A DNA stretch of 64,000 nucleotides from Mesodorylaimus sp. YZB2_4 (GCA_030248295.1 JASANH010000123.1:1-64000), one strand, 5' to 3'; positions 10,258-21,345 are shown, counted from the stretch's first letter. The notes: a model not told the origin generated them from the letters alone. A program made the numbers and translations.

Positions 10258-12556
10258 ATGTTGAGGAGAACTGCCTTCTGATCTCCCTGCATCCTCCTCA
10301 GGCGCACCAGCTCGTCTGGGAAATACTTTGCCTGCATCGCTTTGAACCATAGCTTCTCCGCCATATCGATCTCTTCTGGCGTCGATGGTTCCGATTCGCC
10401 TTCTTTGGCGCAGGATTGTCCCTTCTTCTTCCTCACCTTGGCCACAAATCGCATGCAAAGGATGGTAATGCGTATCAGTTTCCTCCAGCTTGAGTATCGA
10501 TTTTCACCAAAGATTAGGTCGACCTCGTCCGAACCCTCCGCCGCTAAATTAGCAGTTGCTGTATAAATTGTTGGCTCTATGTTGCCTTCGTTGATATCTT
10601 CCTGGTCAAACGCGAATTCGTCTACTACGGGCCACGTTTTTTCAGCCTGGCGTAGCCACTGCGGTCCATGCCACCATATTGACTTATCTTTGAGGGTTAG
10701 GGCCGCTGCTCCTCTGCACAGCAGATCGGCTGGATTTTCCGCCGTGTTCACATAGCGAAACTTGACGGACTTGATGCTTGTAACGTACTTGACTCGATTT
10801 GCCTCAAATGTCTGAAGCGGCTTGGTCGATTGAAGCCATCAGAGGACGCATTGGGAATCGATCCACATGAATGAGCTTTCGATTTTAAGCTGCAGGCCAT
10901 CGCGGACGAAAGTTAGGATCTTCGCTCCAATATGTGCTGCCAGCAGTTCGAGTCGTGGAATTGTTGGATCCTTCGCCTTCCACTTGTCTGCTCGCTTCGG
11001 TTTCATCCGACTCTTCGCAAAAACGAGGTTTGGTTGGCCTGTTTGGGGTCGCAGATAGACGCACGCCCCATACGCCTTTTCTGATGCATCGCAAAAGACA
11101 TGCAGTTGATGTGGTCCCTGGCCGCTGCCCAGGTACCTCGGTAACTTGATTTGATTGAGGCCATTGATTTCTGTTCGAATCTGATCCCATTTGTCTTTGT
11201 TGGATTTCGCTAATTGATCATCCCATTCGAGGTCTGTCGTCCATAGACTTTGAAAGAAGTGGCGGATATTGACCATGACCGGGCACATGAGGCCAAGAGG
11301 ATCGAAGGCCCTGTGAATGAAGCTGAGTACTGACCTTTTTGTCGGCTTGCCTTCGATGCCAGGCTCCCTATGGTTGATTGAGATGGTGTCTGAACATGTG
11401 TCCCACTTGATGCCTAGGACTTTTGTTTGAGCCGCCCTCGCTCGGTCTACCTCTGGAATCGCTTTGAGGAATTCTTGATCATTTGAGTTCCACTCTCGCA
11501 GATTCATTGATGCTTCATTGAACAGTTTCTTTGCGATTTGATAGAAATCGATTGCATCAGCCGTTGATTGCACGCCTGTGATCATGTTGTCTACATACAT
11601 GTTGTCCTGTATTTTCTTGGCTACTGGATCGCTACTGAGTTGCAGGTGGTGCTTGATAGTTGCTCTGAGCAGGAACGGGCTTGAAATGACGCCGAATGGT
11701 ACCCGTTTGAATCGATAGATTTGCAAGTTGCCATCGACCCTTGGATTGTTGGGATCCTTGAGCCATAGAAATCGCGTGACGTCCCTTGATACGGGTTGAA
11801 GTCCGACTTGCAAGAACGCCTTCTCGATATCCGCGATCAAGGCCACCTCGTTCATTCGGAAGCGCAGCAGCAGTTGGGCCAAGTCGTCTAGAATGACTGG
11901 TCCCCTATGCAGGCATTCGTTCAGGCTGCGCTGTTGATTGCTTGTCTTGGCAGAGCCATCGTAGACGATCCGTACTTTTGTCGTGGCTCGGTCAGGCGTA
12001 ATCACAGGATGGTGCGGCAGATAGTGAACATGGCCATCTATCTCGTCTTTATCAATCTTCTCGATGATGCCCTTTTGTATTTGATCTTGAATTATAGCAT
12101 CGTACTTAATCATCAGCTCAGGGTCGTATTGTAGGCGACGGATAACTGACTTGAGTCACCCCATGGATAGGCCGTAGTTGTCTGGCAGATCAAGATGTTC
12201 ACCTTTTCGCGGCCATTGAACTTGATACCGATTGTCCTCGAACTTGATAGTTTCATTAAATATCTGCATGGCTTTCTCGTCGTCACGTTCATTGATTTGA
12301 TCAGTGATGCCAATCTTCTCGAGTTCCCACAGGTCGTTGATTTGAGCTTGATCCTTGATGTGTGGTTCGAGGTGATTCAGCTCTTGACTATTGATTGCAA
12401 CTGACGAGACAAAGCAGTTGAATGTTGAGGCTGGCTCAGCGATTTTGATTTGGTTCTTGGTTTGGCTGAAAACGATCCACCCGAAGATAGAGTTGCGGAG
12501 ATACAGGCTTGGTCCGATTTCTTTGCTGTTGATCGATCGGGGAGCTTGGCCCAAAG
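10258..12556 (-). pseudogene. pol: BEL/Pao pol, protease end-RT-RNase H part
   Basis: One frame runs from about 12,554 to 10,258 and is interrupted by two TGA codons (about 12,156 and 10,837). It includes a peptidase-to-RT linker (NSIFGWIVFSQ), the reverse transcriptase with VRIVYDGSAKT and the catalytic block NMYVDNMITG, and the connection and RNase H region with a DSQCVL motif and NTAENPADLLCRG. It ends at MQGDQKAVLLN, where it abuts transposase sequence. YVDN replaces the usual YVDD of reverse transcriptases, so the second catalytic Asp looks substituted. Homology to BEL/Pao is strong. The copy is non-functional. Confidence 0.85.
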
Positions 12557-12592
12557 ATTAGGTCGACCTCGTCCGAACGCTCGTCTGGGAGG

Positions 12593-13885
12593 ATGCAGGG
12601 AGATCAGAAGGCAGTTCTCCTCAACAATGCAATACCACTTCTATTAGATGAAGATGGCATTATTCGATGCGGGGGTAGAATCGGGCAGGCTGAAATCTCA
12701 ATCGAAGCGATCAACCCTATCCTCCTTCCGAAGAAGTCAAGGTTCTCGCACCTGGTGATCAAAGAAGCTCATGAACAGACGATGCACAGCGGCATATCGC
12801 ACACATTGGCTCAACTTCGAATGAGATTTTGGGTTCCAACAGGCCGAGCAGAAGTCAATCGGGTTATCTGAAGATGCGGTGTCTGTCGACGATGGGACGG
12901 AGGACCCTACAAGCCACCACCAATGCCAGACCTGCCAAAACCACGAGTACAAGAATCAAAGGCTTTCTCCCACGTGGGCATCGATTACTTCGGGCCGCTC
13001 TACACAAGGGACAAGGGGTACCAGCCAAAGAAGAAATGGATCAGCATTGTGGCGTGCATGGTTACTCGGGCGATTCATTTGGAACTGGTCGACGATATGA
13101 CAAGCGAACAACTACTTCTGGGTCTTCAACGATTCATCGCCCGCCGAGGAGTGCCACAGCTCATAATCTCTGACCATGGGGGCAACTTTAAATCAAAGGA
13201 AATTCAGGAGTACGCTAGTCGACTCAAAATCAAATGGAACTTCATCACCGAACGATCGCCATGGAAAGGTGGCTTCTATGAGCGGCTGATTCGATTGGTC
13301 AAACAAGCGTTTCGGAAATCGATACAATCGATCATGTTATCACTGAGCCAAATGACTACGGTGCTGGCTGAAATCGAATCAATCATCAATCAAAGGCCAA
13401 TCACCTACGTCGACAACGACCTACGCGGTGGCACGATCCTTTCCCCCGCCTGTTTCATCACGCCGCCAACAATCAATGGATCAATTGAATCAGAGCCCAT
13501 CCTTCCCGAATCAATCGAATCAATGGGTACGCGCAGGGCGCTAATAGAACGGTGGAAGAAGCGAATTCAATATCTGAACCAATTCTGGGCTGTTTGGTCT
13601 AAGCAGTACCTCCTGGCCCTACGAGAGAGGCATCAATCGACTGTCAAGCATCCGCGCTCAAGCCTCAAGGCGACACCACAGGTCGGCGATGTGGTCCACG
13701 TGCGAGAGGAGAATCAAACACGAGGCAAGTGGCAACGGGACGAATAGAAGCAGTCAAGGGCCAATCTGATCGCTCAGTCCGAACTGCAACAGTGCGCCTG
13801 CCAAGTGGGCAATCAATCAATCGATCAATCATCCACCTGTACCCGATCGAAATCCCTGAAGACGAAGATGGATCTTTCAAATAAG
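12593..13885 (+). pseudogene. pol: BEL/Pao pol, integrase part
   Basis: The frame restarts with MQGDQKAVLLNNAIP, overlapping the end of the minus-strand half by about 35 bp. It continues through an HHCC-like zinc region to a TGA at 12,869-12,871 where Arg is expected (VI*RCGVCRRW). It then covers the integrase catalytic core with D (HVGIDYFGPL), D (IISDHGGNF) and E (SPWKGGFYERL), and the BEL C-terminal domain. A one-base frameshift near 13,737 precedes the natural end IPEDEDGSFK and stop at about 13,880. A purine-rich GGCGGAG tract follows, then the LTR. Confidence 0.85.
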
Positions 13886-13893
13886 CGGCGGAG

Positions 13894-14150
13894 TGTCGCG
13901 AACGCGAGCTAAGATCAAGGGCTTCACAGCCCAGGCATGTTGGGAATGGGAAGTGATAATGTAAAGGTGGTGATAGAAGATACAAGTGATCATTGCATAG
14001 GGTCGTTTTATGAGAAGCGAGTGTACGGTCGGTTAATCAAGTGCTCTATCGAAATATAATCTATATATATTAAATCAACGTGTGATTCTGCCGTAGAGTT
14101 AGATCAATTTCCACTGCGCAAACAATCGACGACAGAATTATTTGGCCGCA
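13894..14150 (+). repeat. BEL LTR, direct orientation
   Basis: It begins TGTCGCGAACG immediately after the GGCGGAG polypurine tract that follows the pol stop, and ends TTTGGCCGCA, so it has TG...CA ends. Its reverse complement follows after a 13-bp spacer, making a near-perfect hairpin of about 257 bp per arm. Confidence 0.8.
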
Positions 14151-14163
14151 ATCAACCACGTTC

Positions 14164-14420
14164 TGCTACCAAATAATTCTGTCGTCGATTGTTTGCGCAG
14201 TGGAAATTGATCTAACTCGACGGCAGAATCACACGTTGATTTAATATATATAGATTATATTTCGATAGAGCACTTGATTAACCGACTGTACACTCGCTTC
14301 TCATAAAACGACCCTATGCAATGATCACTTGTATCTTCTATCACCACCTTTACATTATCACTTTCCATTCCCAACATGCCTGGGCTGTGAAGCCCTTGAT
14401 CTTAGCTCGCGTTCGCGACA
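14164..14420 (-). repeat. BEL LTR, inverted copy
   Basis: This is the near-identical reverse complement of 13,894-14,150. On the minus strand it starts TGTCGCGAACG and ends TTTGGTAGCA. Its outer edge abuts transposase codons with the CTCTG duplication. Few mismatches separate the two arms, so they derive from the same recent event. Confidence 0.8.
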
Positions 14421-14423
14421 CTC

Positions 14424-14832
14424 TGAAACCTCTTTCAGCCAGCAGCACGTCACCCCTCGTCAACTCCAACAAAATCCATCATGGCACTCCTCTACAATAG
14501 CCGTATCAAAAGTCCTGCCAGCATAAGCCGGCGATAAATACATGATTGTTCCGTTCTGCGACGTACGAACAAGATATTTGATGGTGGGATGATGATTGTA
14601 CTCGCTGTAGTATTCTTGTTCCAGCGTCGATCCAGGCTTTTCGATGAAAACTTCGAAGCAATCCAAAACGCCAACACATCGAGGAAATTGGTGAAAGCAT
14701 GGAACTGGTTGCTGCAAATCTCGAAACACTCACATCACCCCTCGATTTCAGCTTGCTCGACAAAAACGGGACCCACACCGAAAGCAGGCGAGAAATGTAC
14801 GATTCGCTGACATCGTACAGGTTCATGTTCAT
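14424..14832 (-). pseudogene. DDE_4-type transposase, N-terminal catalytic part
   Basis: The sequence begins with a helix-turn-helix region (MNLYDVSESYISRLLSVWV), has a frame change near 14,735, then VLDCFEVFIEKPGSTLEQEY and TIKYLVRTSQNGTIMYLSPA. After another frame change it runs into RGDVLLAERGF, where the BEL LTR begins. These match the DDE_Tnp_4 arrangement: IDC(T)E first acidic block, then a VLADRGF second block. The domain continues at 10,257-10,083. It is coding remains of the THAP-DDE element whose THAP domain lies at 16.4 kb. Confidence 0.75.
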
Positions 14833-14849
14833 GTTTTAGCACATGACCA

Positions 14850-15012
14850 AACGCTCATGAGCACTCGAGGGTGAAGGGACACATTTTACACGAAATGATT
14901 TACCAGCCCGCGAGTCGAACACTCGCCCGTAACTGCGCACCTGGCGTGAGAGGCAGACGCCTAACCCACCAGGCCACGAGGCCGGTAACGAGGCAACGAG
15001 TTGGGCCAAGTG
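14850..15012 (-). repeat. tRNA-derived SINE (family 2)
   Basis: On the minus strand a tRNA-like head has an A-box-like GGTGGGTTAGGCG, a clover-like middle with GCCTCTCACGCC, and a B-box-like GTGTTCGACTCG. The acceptor stem does not close, so it is not a working tRNA gene. A diverged copy is at 21,020-21,180. It interrupts the THAP-DDE element. Confidence 0.65.
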
Positions 15013-15309
15013 TACATTTTCAAAGTTACGGCGCAATCGTATCAGAACGATTAAACCAAGCCTTCAAACAGAAAAAATGTAGGATTGTGGTTAATAAGCC
15101 TCACGTACTTTCGCGCTCTGTCCCTTCTCTTCCTGCCAGCCGCCTCCCACAAACACAACTTAGCTGCACCTTCCGCAATATCCTCGGACACATTTGCCAG
15201 CGTCTTGAAATTTGGGATGTCAGTGTAGTACTCTATCAGGATGCCATTGCCTTCAAACCACGACTAGCACATGAGCATACCGTGGCTTTTCGACTTGAAT
15301 GGCTCGCGG

Positions 15310-15831
15310 TCAGAAACTGATTTCCTGATAGGGGGAATCGGTGGTGCTGAAGTAGGAGGGACGTCCACATTCTAAACCGGCACCATTGCAGTCAAAGAAT
15401 GCCGCTCTTCTGATGGTGGTTGGTCTCAGAGGTGCGCCAAATCCTGGGAGAATAGACGGACCATTTTGAGACGACGACGTCTGGAAATCAGCCGCACTTT
15501 GACGAGCAAACGCATCATCCTGTTCTCCAGAATTAGCTATGCACTGATCTTGGACTGCTGCCGTATTCAGTTCCAGAGCCAATAGAACGTCGTCTTTCTT
15601 GAACTGTTTGTGTGTTGACGACGGATGGTTCGGCCATTTGATCTTCAGCGGTACTGTTGCTTTTTGTGCGGGACTTCCGTTAGCGGCCACTAGCTTTAAG
15701 CGGGGGAGCTGGAAAGATACACAAGTTATGAGTTTTGGAAAGATTTCCATTCCTTTGCACCATAGTGCCTCTGCAGTGCCGATGGTCTGACGAGTGAGCA
15801 AAGGCCTATGAAACTGGACAGGCCTAACCAT
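15310..15831 (-). pseudogene. Linker region of the THAP-DDE element
   Basis: A 173-codon minus-strand frame lies between the THAP and DDE parts. It has low-complexity, polar composition (SSSQNGPSILPG) and no recognised domain. Position and strand make it the probable linker of the THAP transposase. Splice or frame relations to both neighbours are unresolved. Confidence 0.4.
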
Positions 15832-15952
15832 GCATTTTTAAAGCCTCACACTTCCCTCTTGGAGTACGTGCAGTAGTTTTTACAGCCCTCATCTCTGCAG
15901 CTTCATTGCACACGGCCAACAGGTCGCCAGTCACCCAGTCTCAACAAGGCCA

Positions 15953-16438
15953 TTAAGATTCACCCAGTCTTACCTTCAGTTTCTTTTCCTCATTTTCCTC
16001 GAAGCCAGGACATTGACAATAAGTTGTGGCTTCCAATTGTTGTACTGGCCTGACAGCCAACTCCAAGAGGGCACTAGCAACTAAGCTTTCGTCATTTCTA
16101 ACTTCGCGACTATTTCGATTCTTATGCATCACTTCTACTACTTCGTCCACTCGGGGTGCATCACGAATTTCGCTGTGCCTGATTAATTGTACGTCATTAC
16201 ACCCCATGTGTAGAACTGCATACGGATTTTCTGTGGTCGGTCGGCCATCGACAATGTGACGAGAACACATTCTCGCATTGTTCCAGTGACCTGACGGCGG
16301 CGTTGCTCGACCAATTTGTTTGATCCAAGCTTTCCTCTTTCTCAGGTTTTTTGGGACTGCATGAAATCCTGCCACGCGCTTACCATATTCACTATCGCAT
16401 CCTTTGACGTAACCGCACAACATTTGCTGGAAAACCAA
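15953..16438 (-). pseudogene. THAP zinc-finger domain of a DNA transposon
   Basis: The 161-codon frame begins MLCGYVKGCDSEYGKR, continues through AWIKQIGRATPPSGHWNNAR and reaches MCSRHIVDG. The Cys-x5-Cys, the Trp in the W-x-x pattern and the final CSxH match the C2CH THAP finger, a site-specific DNA-binding domain of P-element-like and THAP-DDE transposases. It stands alone at the 5' side of the DDE_4 catalytic remnants on the same strand, so it is assigned to the same element. The second half of the ORF is unrecognised. The element as a whole is inactive. Confidence 0.7.
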
Positions 16439-16679
16439 GAACTCACAGTAATACCACCACTCATTTTCCTTATCAACTTAGTTTCGTCAATTCTGAAAAC
16501 GATTTCGTATCTGACCACGTTTCCTAAAAACGGTTTCCTGTAAACCACGTGAACGATAACGAGAACGAAGATAAATCCAACAGGGACGTGGTGGAACCAA
16601 GGTGCCAACAATCCGTTTTTATTTACCCAGCGCACCCCTTGCATTTTTTGTCCATTACCGAACGAAACAGGAAACAAGT

Positions 16680-17064
16680 TTTCATATCAGAAAACGGGCG
16701 CGAAAACTGACCGCAAGCGATGGATAGCGGAGGGGTGGATTGACAAAAGGCTTTTTGAAGGAATATTATTGTGCAGGCAATAATTACCACGCAAAAATAC
16801 CCAGGTGACCTTTACTCCGCATAAAAATCCAAGAACAACATCCTGAACATCAATTTGTCAAAGCCAACCTAAAATTCAAAAGTTAAAACCATCCCCGCAT
16901 TATAATATTACAATATAAACCAAACTATCAGACACCACCAGATTATTCAGTAATAAATTCGCATAAGGTTTAGAGTACCATAGTCAGGGAGAGCCCAGTC
17001 GGGTTTCGTCATGTTGGTAAACCAGACCAAGGGGGTACCGACTGGAATGTCGACATCGATTTAG
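16680..17064. other. Noncoding stretch
   Basis: AT-rich sequence between the THAP element and the M60-like pseudogene. Nothing was recognised, and the transposon's own terminal repeats were not located. Confidence 0.4.
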
Positions 17065-17088
17065 TTGACTTTCGGCTTGTTGAAACCC

Positions 17089-18330
17089 TTATCTGCTACA
17101 CGTAGTTTGGCCTTTGTAATCGTCGAACTGTTTGGTCAGGTCCACCTGCAGAATATCGCTCAACATTTCATAGCTTGCGTCCAACTTGCCTTGCTTGTCA
17201 CCCCAGCAAACACGATCACTCGCGGCCACAAATCTTTCCCGAAATCGTCTGCCCAGTTCACGATGCGACCAAAACCCGCACGTTTTGTAGATTTGCACCC
17301 GAAACAACAGCATTTCGAAGTAGCCCAAGTTGAAATATGTTGAGCCCTTAGCTGGTTGCTCTTTCAGGACTTTCAAGTGAACGGAATGATCTCTTGTTTT
17401 ATCTGGATACAAATTATAATTGAAATATGCGACTTGGAAAATGCTGTAAGCATTGTTGGTGACATCGACACCATAACGTTATTCCCTCCAAAAGTATCTC
17501 GTTTGCATATCGTGGCCAAACTCGTGAGCAAAGCCCCATAATCTAAATAAAATTCGAAAATGTAGGCCACAAAAAACTACTGCCAAACCCCTCAAAAGTG
17601 CTGTTTGGAAGGTTTTTATCCTGAAACATGTGGAGCTCCCATTTTCATGTGGTTTTCTTACATATCTACTAAGAAGTACATGAAGTGAAGTACACTTTTC
17701 ACTCTGACGTTCTGAGGACGAAACCAAGTTGAAGCCCCACCTGAGTTGTGGAGAAACAAGTTTGCCACAATGACCACATCATCCGTGTTCTAGTCTTCAA
17801 TTTCAATCGAAACATATTTCCCAGGTATAGCATACATGCCAGTTTGAACCAGATTCGTACCCAGTACCACCAGGTTTGACGGACAAGTCGAGATGTATGT
17901 AGGCTCTTTGGGGTGCTTTGAAGTCGTAGGTGATCGGGAACCACTCGATATTCTCACACACCCGCCATTGTTCTGAACAATAGGTCTGATTGTTAATGAT
18001 CTTGGGATACATGGATTTTGTGATCGATTGATCGACGAATCCAGCTGCGTATTGTGCTGCGCGGGGGTCGTTGTTTTAAATAGGATACACAAATGCTGTG
18101 CCCCGAACTGGAGCTGCATCTCTTTTAATCACCGACATCCAGGCCCATCTGTATGAGCCAACTTTTACGCTGGGGTCTCCACCTCAGTTGAGCCTATTCT
18201 TGCGACCGAGATCCACATTCAGGTATGTGCCACTCACTTGTAGATGAAAGCGGTTATATCCACGTTGTTCAAAATAGATATTTTGCTGGTCGGCATTTTC
18301 CGTATTACATGGACTCAGCCTGGCAATAGG
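17089..18330 (-). pseudogene. Peptidase M60-like (enhancin/TCAF-type) gene remnant
   Basis: Minus-strand fragments read in order: a segment with YFEQRGYNRFHLQ (about 18,290), then TNLVQTGMYAIPGKYVSIEI (about 17,880-17,800), matching the (S)TGLYAPPGE.(I/V)T(V) motif before M60 domains. Next come NLFLHNSGGASTWFRPQ and the zinc motif WGFAHEFGHDMQTRYFW (HExxH, about 17,540-17,485), then VDVTNNAYSIFQ, the position of the family's second conserved acidic block. A TAA interrupts the frame right after the HExxH segment (about 17,480), and other frame changes or introns lie upstream. M60 enzymes cleave mucin-type glycoproteins. This copy is probably dead. The assignment rests on motifs only. Confidence 0.5.
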
Positions 18331-19690
18331 TTGATCATTCATGGGGGACGCGGAAATTTTGTTTCGTTGCGTAACTTTACACTAGATTAAGTTCTACTAA
18401 AGGAATTTCTAAAATCTCTATCCGTTCGGGCCCCACTCATACTAGGCGTGCGAGGGCGAAAATCCCGACCTGGTTATTCATTTTCGCTATAGCTCGCAAG
18501 TCATGAGGCCAAACCCGATGAAATTTTGTGTTAATATGAGGGACTAGTTGGGGAAGGTGCGTACCGAAAATCTTTTTAAAATCTCTGCTGGTTATCCTTC
18601 CATGGGCAAAAATGTGCCTGCATCATATATGTATGTGTATGTATGTAGGTACATGTAGGAATGTACGTATGTACGTATGGATCCGACAGATCACAACGCT
18701 TATCGGGAGCTGTGTGAGAGTGGAAGATCTTGCTATAGGCTCAAAAGACAGGGTAACATCACTGCTGGTGCCTTTTGGCATTAATTTCGACCAGGTGTTG
18801 CCCCAGATAGCTGTAGGGAGCTCAGAAGAAGGTCCACTCTGGCAAAATCATCATTTTTTGCACTTTTGGACCTGATAAAACCGTCTGGAGAGGCGCGAGG
18901 CAACTTTTCAAAGCTCAATCGAGTCAGGAAGGTGCAGGGACCAATGCCTGGCCAAAAATGTCACTTGTTATGAAGTTAGAAGTTTTGGTTTTTGTAGGGG
19001 GTCCATTTAAACAGAAAAACTTTAAAAAATTGGAAGCGCAGAAAAATTCTGCAGAATATGACTTGGTGACTCATCGAGAATACAGGGTCAAAGGACTCAC
19101 GGAATTTCTGTTGTATCAATCAGTGCCTGCTTTTGATTAGACCAGCCAACTATACGAACAATGCTAAAGGAGCATTTTCGCCGGCTAATAACTCGAGAAC
19201 GGTTCGACAAAAATTTCTAATTTTTCGTACACGTGTCAGAATAGGCTTGGTCTACAATCTTGCCAATTTTTATCGAAATCCATCCAGCCGTCGTCGAGTT
19301 CCAGAATACGCGATTTCTTGTTCAGGGGGGAGAAGACGAGAAGGAGGAGGAGGAGGAGACAACATAAGCCTAGAGCAACAACCAGAGGTCGTACAGTTGT
19401 AAATTTCAGGTTTTCTGAAGGCTTGAGCCCCCGGGATCCGCCTTTTGATATTCATTTTTTGAAAACATCAATTTCTGAAAAGTTATTCCCAAAAATAGTC
19501 CTTTTTTGGCTTTTTTTATCCGTCGCTCGTCAGCTATCGGACGGATTTCGATAAAAATTGACACGATAGCGGACCTGACCTATCTTGCAAATCTTGCAAA
19601 AAAATACAAAGTTTCTGGTTAATCCGTTCTTGAGTTATCGATTATTAAACAAAATTCCGCTCAGAGTTGAGCGTCTCCTCCTGCTGCAAG
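18331..19690. other. Noncoding stretch with simple repeats
   Basis: It includes a (GTAT)-type microsatellite at about 18,625-18,682 and a GGA-rich tract at about 19,325-19,360. No gene is supported. Confidence 0.5.
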
Positions 19691-19800
19691 GGCAGTTGGA
19701 CATGACGTAACACAAGGACTAAGCCGGTATAGCTGTTGGTTGAGAGTTTGTTTTGTAACCACGAGGTACGCGGTTTGACTCCATCACTACACTGAATTTT
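19690..19800 (+). repeat. tRNA-like SINE fragment
   Basis: An A-box-like TATAGCTGTTGGTTGAGAG and a B-box-like GCGGTTTGACTCC are spaced as in a tRNA, without matching acceptor arms. This suggests a SINE head. Confidence 0.4.
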
Positions 19801-20059
19801 TGCTTTGTTTTTTTCGCGTGGCAGAGGCACCTTACTGTGAACAAAGAATATGAGGGTGATCTTGGATTGTGTTTCCAAGCAGTGGATAAGCTATCGGATA
19901 TTATAGGCGCAAAAAAGAAGGAATGTTTTTTTCCTGGCGTCTATATATACTGAGGGAGGGCGTTAAAAACGTTAAATAACTCCCTCCCCACCCCACCCCC
20001 CTGGAGGGAGGTAAAAAAGTTCGTACCCTGAGTACCTTCCGCATGAGCTGCAGCAGTGA

Positions 20060-20320
20060 AATTTTCGAGGTTCACTGCCACACATCCCACTAGACCCCTG
20101 CGAGAAATTGCTCAGGCTGCTATCGATGAATAGGGATTCGAACAAATTGATCATCCACCATACAGTCCAGACCTGCAACCCAGTGATTACTACCTATTCG
20201 AAAAACCCAAAAAAAGTTTAGGGGGGGGGAAAGATTTTTAAAAGATGAGGAAGTGAAATCAGCGACTTAAGCGTGTTTTGAGGGGTGTGAGTAATCTTTT
20301 TCAACCGATATTCACGCGTT
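20060..20320 (+). pseudogene. Mariner-type transposase fragment
   Basis: After a degenerate HTAR-like stretch, the frame reads EIAQAAIDE, a TAG, then GFEQIDHPPYSPDLQPSDYY and LFEKPKK. The HPPYSPDLxPSDYxLF block containing the third catalytic Asp is diagnostic for mariner/Tc1-like transposases of the mariner branch. A DEEVK block follows near 20,250 after a G-run frameshift. The N-terminal domains and inverted repeats are absent. It is a dead relic. Confidence 0.8.
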
Positions 20321-20654
20321 GCACGAACGTTAAAACAAGTGAATTTGTCTCAGGAGATGTTATGTCGCAAAAGAATAATTATGGCATTGTATAGGATGAA
20401 TATGTGGTTAGGCTAGGAACGTTTTGAACTACCCTCGTTTCTACATATTTTTTAAAAAAGTGCATGCATTCGATCCTGTTAGCCGGACCGCACGAAAAAT
20501 CTCAGGCGCGCGGCTGCAAGTTCCGTTCGAGGTTTATGCTTTTCAGAGGTTTGGATGTATAATAGTCAGTCACCTCATTTCTCAGTTGATCTATGCATGG
20601 GCACGCAGTGTTTTGGTCGAAACTAGTTTGTAATAAAAACGAAAAACGGTCTCA

Positions 20655-21345
20655 TTATTTCCAAAAAAGTCTGTTATGACAGACTCAAAACTTTCAGACC
20701 AGCCAATGCACAGAGTGGATAACCGGGGCTTAGGATGGCTGGTCTACTTGGCCGCACGATGACAGGTCCTCACATTCTGCTTAATGCACACAGTGTGTAA
20801 TCACTAACACACAGATGCTTGTCGATGTCAGCACCAAAGCCACATAGTCTGTGTGCTGCTGCTGTTTGGACAGGCTCCCCAAAGGATACCAGCTGTTTCA
20901 CACGATGGCAACCTGAATATGCTAAAGCTCTAGCGCTGCGAGTAACGTTGTACAGCTTATCGGCAGATCCCAAGCCTTGAGTAACACTCGCAACAGTCTT
21001 TCCCCTTTCCAACTGTATATTCATGGTCATGTTTCACCACATCAGGAATGATTTGCGTAGCCGGGGTTGAACACTCGCTAGTAGTGCGCATTCAACCCAA
21101 GAGGCAGACACTTCAAGCCCACTATGCAGACCACGAACTTGATCTCTCAATGACCCTCACGATTAGTCGTGGTGCTCATATTCATGCAGAAAAAGCAGCT
21201 TGAGCACGTTTTCTAATCAGCCGTTGTTGCGATTTGCAGTGGCCGAGCAGACCAGCCAGCCTTGGTTATCCACTCTGTGCATTGGCTGGTCTAAAAGTTT
21301 TGAGTCTGTCATAACAGACTTTTTTGGAAACTATATATATAAGCG
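20655..21345. mobile_element. Foldback element with about 90-bp inverted ends
   Basis: The left end starts CCAAAAAAGTCTGTTATGAC and the right end is its inverse (GTCATAACAGACTTTTTTGG). Similarity continues inward about 90 bp through CCAGCCAATGCACAGAGTGG. The interior has no transposase. It contains a degenerate tRNA-like SINE at about 21,045-21,130 on the minus strand (GTTGAACACTCGC in inverse). Copy A of the family is at 51-310. Confidence 0.65.

Larger units (their letters stand above)
10258..14420. mobile_element. Self-inverted BEL/Pao retrotransposon nested in a DNA transposon
   Basis: The left part (10,258-12,555) carries the pol 5' half on the minus strand. The right part (12,593-13,885) carries the pol 3' half on the plus strand, followed by one LTR and then an inverted LTR. 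Flanks are CTCTG at 10,253-10,257 and CTCTG at 14,421-14,425, a 5-bp target duplication as expected for this superfamily. The left end has no LTR and starts inside pol. No gag is seen. The structure looks like a cDNA rearranged before or during integration, for instance by autointegration or template switching. Confidence 0.8.

Noticed and set aside
12113-12313. ORFs on both strands across the BEL and gypsy regions
   Set aside because: They are out-of-frame shadows of pol and gag; their translations show no domain logic.
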